Of a stretch of DNA of 14,826 nt, positions 13,220 through 14,826 are shown one piece after another. Numbering within the stretch: position 1 is the first letter of the stretch; every line of letters begins with the position of its first letter. The notes under the pieces were generated by a model that did no database searches, had not been told where the DNA came from, and worked only from the letters and a program-made list of their open reading frames with translations. Origin of the DNA: Kosmotogaceae bacterium (GTDB lineage Bacteria > Thermotogota > Thermotogae > Petrotogales > Kosmotogaceae); NCBI GenBank assembly GCA_003444085.1, contig DLVL01000088.1, positions 1 to 14,826 of the forward strand. The letters run 5' to 3'. Made by a program: the position numbers and the translations under genes.

Positions 13220-14233
13220 TTGTCAGTATTCATGCAGGACATTACTGAGCAGCCACATTCAATCGCAGAACTCCTGAAAAAATCTGCAAGTATACGAAAA
13301 AAGGCCGATGGGATCAGTCATCGAAGAGTCCTCTTTACGGGTATGGGTGCTTCCCTGTTCGCATGTCAACCCGCAGTACTCTTGTTGAGATCAAGGCAGC
13401 TTGACGCAGAATTTATTGAGCTTTCTGAGTTAGTTTGGTACGAAGCATCTCATGCCATGGATTATTACGACACGGTGGTCTTTGTGAGCCAGTCAGGGGA
13501 AAGTGCTGAACTGATAAATCTTCTGGAGAGATTCCCCGCCTTTATCGAGAAATCTGTGCTTGTAACCAATAACCCCAGGTCAAAATCCGCGTTACTCATC
13601 CCTGAAGAGAGAGTTTTCGAGATTTTCGCCGGTGAAGAACGTGCAATGGGTGCATCAAAGACGTTTCTGAATACTGCGTTGCTGCTTCTGGTTCTTGCCT
13701 CCGAGTGGAGTGGCGAACAAATTCCTCTGAACACCATAACCGAATGTGTTGAGAAGGGCCTGAAGTTAGAAATAGACTCGCTTACAAAAGCAATAGAATC
13801 ATCGAAGCTCCCGATTATTGTTGCCAGAGGATTTTCCCTCGGCGTCGCACAGATGATAAGGCTTATGCTCGCCGAGATTCCAAAGAGAAACGTTGAGGTC
13901 TTTTCGGGAGGTGCTTTCAGGCACGGACCTCTTGAACTCCTAGAAAACGACCCTCTCGTAATCGTTATGAACCCCGAGGGGAAAACCTCTCACCTTATGG
14001 ATAAGCTTGCTGACGAGCTTTCTGGGAAATGTCCAGTAGTCATGTTAACTAACTCGGCCAGTGAGTATAACCCGGACATTCATGTTATAAGAACCGGAAC
14101 GGGGCTGACAGAAGAACTGGCTCCTCTAACCTTCCTCGTTCCTTTCCAAAGGGTGGCCAACGAACTTGCACAGCGAGCAGGGTACAATCCCGGAGAGGGA
14201 GTGCACGCGGCAAAAGTCACAAGGGTCGAATAA
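13220..14233 (+). CDS. Double-SIS sugar isomerase/deglycase-like protein (GlmS C-half type)
   Basis: This 337-aa protein resembles the isomerase half of glucosamine-6-phosphate synthase without the glutaminase domain. It has an EQP N-terminal motif (10-12), GMGAS at 41-45, SQSGES at 90-95, GASKTF near 144-149, RHGP at 234-237, and the C-terminal tail AAKVTRVE aligned with the catalytic tail AKSVTVE of GlmS. The residue aligned with the GlmS proton-transfer glutamate (three before RHGP's His) is alanine (A232), so it is probably not a plain glucosamine-6-P isomerase. A FrlB-like deglycase or an AgaS/NagB-II-like deaminase is possible. I choose TTG 13220, seven bases after GGGAGG. An upstream ATG (13205) would put the SD inside the gene. 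It is divergent from the PfkB kinase gene. Confidence 0.82.
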   Translation: MSVFMQDITEQPHSIAELLKKSASIRKKADGISHRRVLFTGMGASLFACQPAVLLLRSRQLDAEFIELSELVWYEASHAMDYYDTVVFVSQSGESAELINLLERFPAFIEKSVLVTNNPRSKSALLIPEERVFEIFAGEERAMGASKTFLNTALLLLVLASEWSGEQIPLNTITECVEKGLKLEIDSLTKAIESSKLPIIVARGFSLGVAQMIRLMLAEIPKRNVEVFSGGAFRHGPLELLENDPLVIVMNPEGKTSHLMDKLADELSGKCPVVMLTNSASEYNPDIHVIRTGTGLTEELAPLTFLVPFQRVANELAQRAGYNPGEGVHAAKVTRVE

Positions 14234-14239
14234 GCGAGA

Positions 14240-14826
14240 TTAAGTCTCACTAAGCAGATTCAGAGCTTTCATTCTTCTGCGTGATGCAGCAGACAAGATT
14301 TTTTTCAGCCTCTTGTATGGTTCTTCTTCAGTCGCGTAACCATCTTCTATTCTTGTAATAGCTTCATCAAGTTCATTGTAGTCAAGTCCCAATGTGTCCT
14401 GATCTATCAGTCCAGGGATCAAATCGGCTGATGGAGCCTTTTGAATCACTACATCCGGTAAATTGAGTTCTCTTGCTATCTTCAACACTTCTGTCTTCAG
14501 CAGATGAAGAATTGGCTCAATATCTACTGCTTCATCTCCCCACTTCACATAGAGCCCCGTAAGATACTCTGTCTTGTTTGTCGCACCAACTACTGCATAT
14601 CCTCTGGTCTCTGCTTCAAGATATAACCTGCACATTCTTATGCGATTCTTAGCCCTGTAGAAGGCCAGTCCTCTTCGGAACCTTTCATCTCCTCGATCGA
14701 GCAGGTCCATCAAGAAAGGATCATCTCGCTCGGCGTACTCAGCCCATTTCTTCCTGACAAAACTCCTTTGTACAACTCCGGGAAAGAGTCTCGCAGGTGG
14801 CTGCAGTTTGTAAGCTCCAAGAGCCC
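14240..14826 (-). CDS. nadE: NAD synthetase, C-terminal part (runs off the right edge)
   Basis: The frame is open from the right window edge and ends at the TAA at 14240, giving about 194 residues of the C-terminal part of NAD synthetase. Visible motifs are GATNKTEYLTGLYVKWGDE, DIEPILHLLKTEV and KAPSADLIPGLIDQDTLGLDY, the ATP/deamido-NAD-binding and dimer segments of the ammonia-dependent NadE family. The SGG-D-S P-loop would lie outside the window. An internal TTG/ATG near 14713 is not the true start, since conserved-looking sequence (ALGAYKLQPPARLF) continues upstream. It converges with the SIS gene with only six bases between stops. Whether a nitrilase-type glutaminase domain is fused at the N-terminus cannot be seen. 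Confidence 0.9.
   Translation of the reverse strand, partial: ALGAYKLQPPARLFPGVVQRSFVRKKWAEYAERDDPFLMDLLDRGDERFRRGLAFYRAKNRIRMCRLYLEAETRGYAVVGATNKTEYLTGLYVKWGDEAVDIEPILHLLKTEVLKIARELNLPDVVIQKAPSADLIPGLIDQDTLGLDYNELDEAITRIEDGYATEEEPYKRLKKILSAASRRRMKALNLLSET

Noticed and set aside
14236..14248. GAGA/TCTC hairpin between the SIS and nadE stops
   Set aside because: Only 4 bp, no T-run; not distinguishable from chance.
1..14826. CRISPR arrays, tRNA genes, insertion-sequence ends, phage or toxin-antitoxin genes
   Set aside because: I looked for direct repeats, cloverleaf patterns, transposase motifs with terminal repeats and small toxin pairs and saw none that I can support.

Overview
The window reads as ordinary chromosome from a moderately GC-balanced bacterium with a mixed thermophile/anaerobe character. 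My best guess is a Thermotogota member (Mesotoga/Kosmotoga-like). The hints are ferredoxin-linked 2-oxoacid oxidoreductase genes, tight gene overlaps, frequent GTG/TTG starts with strong Shine-Dalgarno (SD) sites, a large SRP RNA with an Alu domain, and a protein that looks like an outer-membrane barrel. The assignment is inference; no 16S or other marker lies in the window.

Layout. (1) Positions 7360 down to 96 hold one compact minus-strand operon of eight genes, nearly all overlapping: gatA, gatB, a secreted/outer-membrane-like protein, hemW, a rubrerythrin-like ferritin-fold protein, a dCMP deaminase-family gene, korB and korC. A possible further gene runs off the left edge. (2) Divergent from it at 7441-10501 is a plus-strand operon prmA - DUF501 gene - uvrC. 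It ends in a perfect 12-bp hairpin shared with the converging hup (HU) gene at 10522-10794. (3) Positions 10863-11478 hold no intact gene, only fragmentary frames. (4) Positions 11479-11747 on the minus strand encode a complete large-type SRP RNA (about 269 nt) behind a near-consensus promoter. (5) A 63-aa cysteine-rich DUF6485-like gene follows at 11893-12084. (6) A divergent pair made of a PfkB-family sugar kinase (12118-13038, minus) and a double-SIS sugar isomerase/deglycase-like protein (13220-14233, plus) looks like a small sugar or amino-sugar module. (7) The C-terminal part of NAD synthetase (nadE) enters from the right edge.

How the parts relate. The large operon mixes translation (GatAB), heme/radical-SAM maturation (HemW), oxygen or iron handling (ferritin-like), nucleotide metabolism and ferredoxin-dependent 2-oxoacid oxidation. 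It looks like a housekeeping cluster rather than a single pathway. The gatC, korA and korD partners are not present in this window. The most distinctive feature is the large SRP RNA: its terminal stem, Alu loop-loop pairing, helix 5 and SRP54-binding tip can all be drawn from the sequence, and it lies on the same strand about 0.7 kb from the HU gene. In Bacillus subtilis the HU homologue binds the Alu domain of this RNA. I found no phage, CRISPR, transposon or clearly new defence system.
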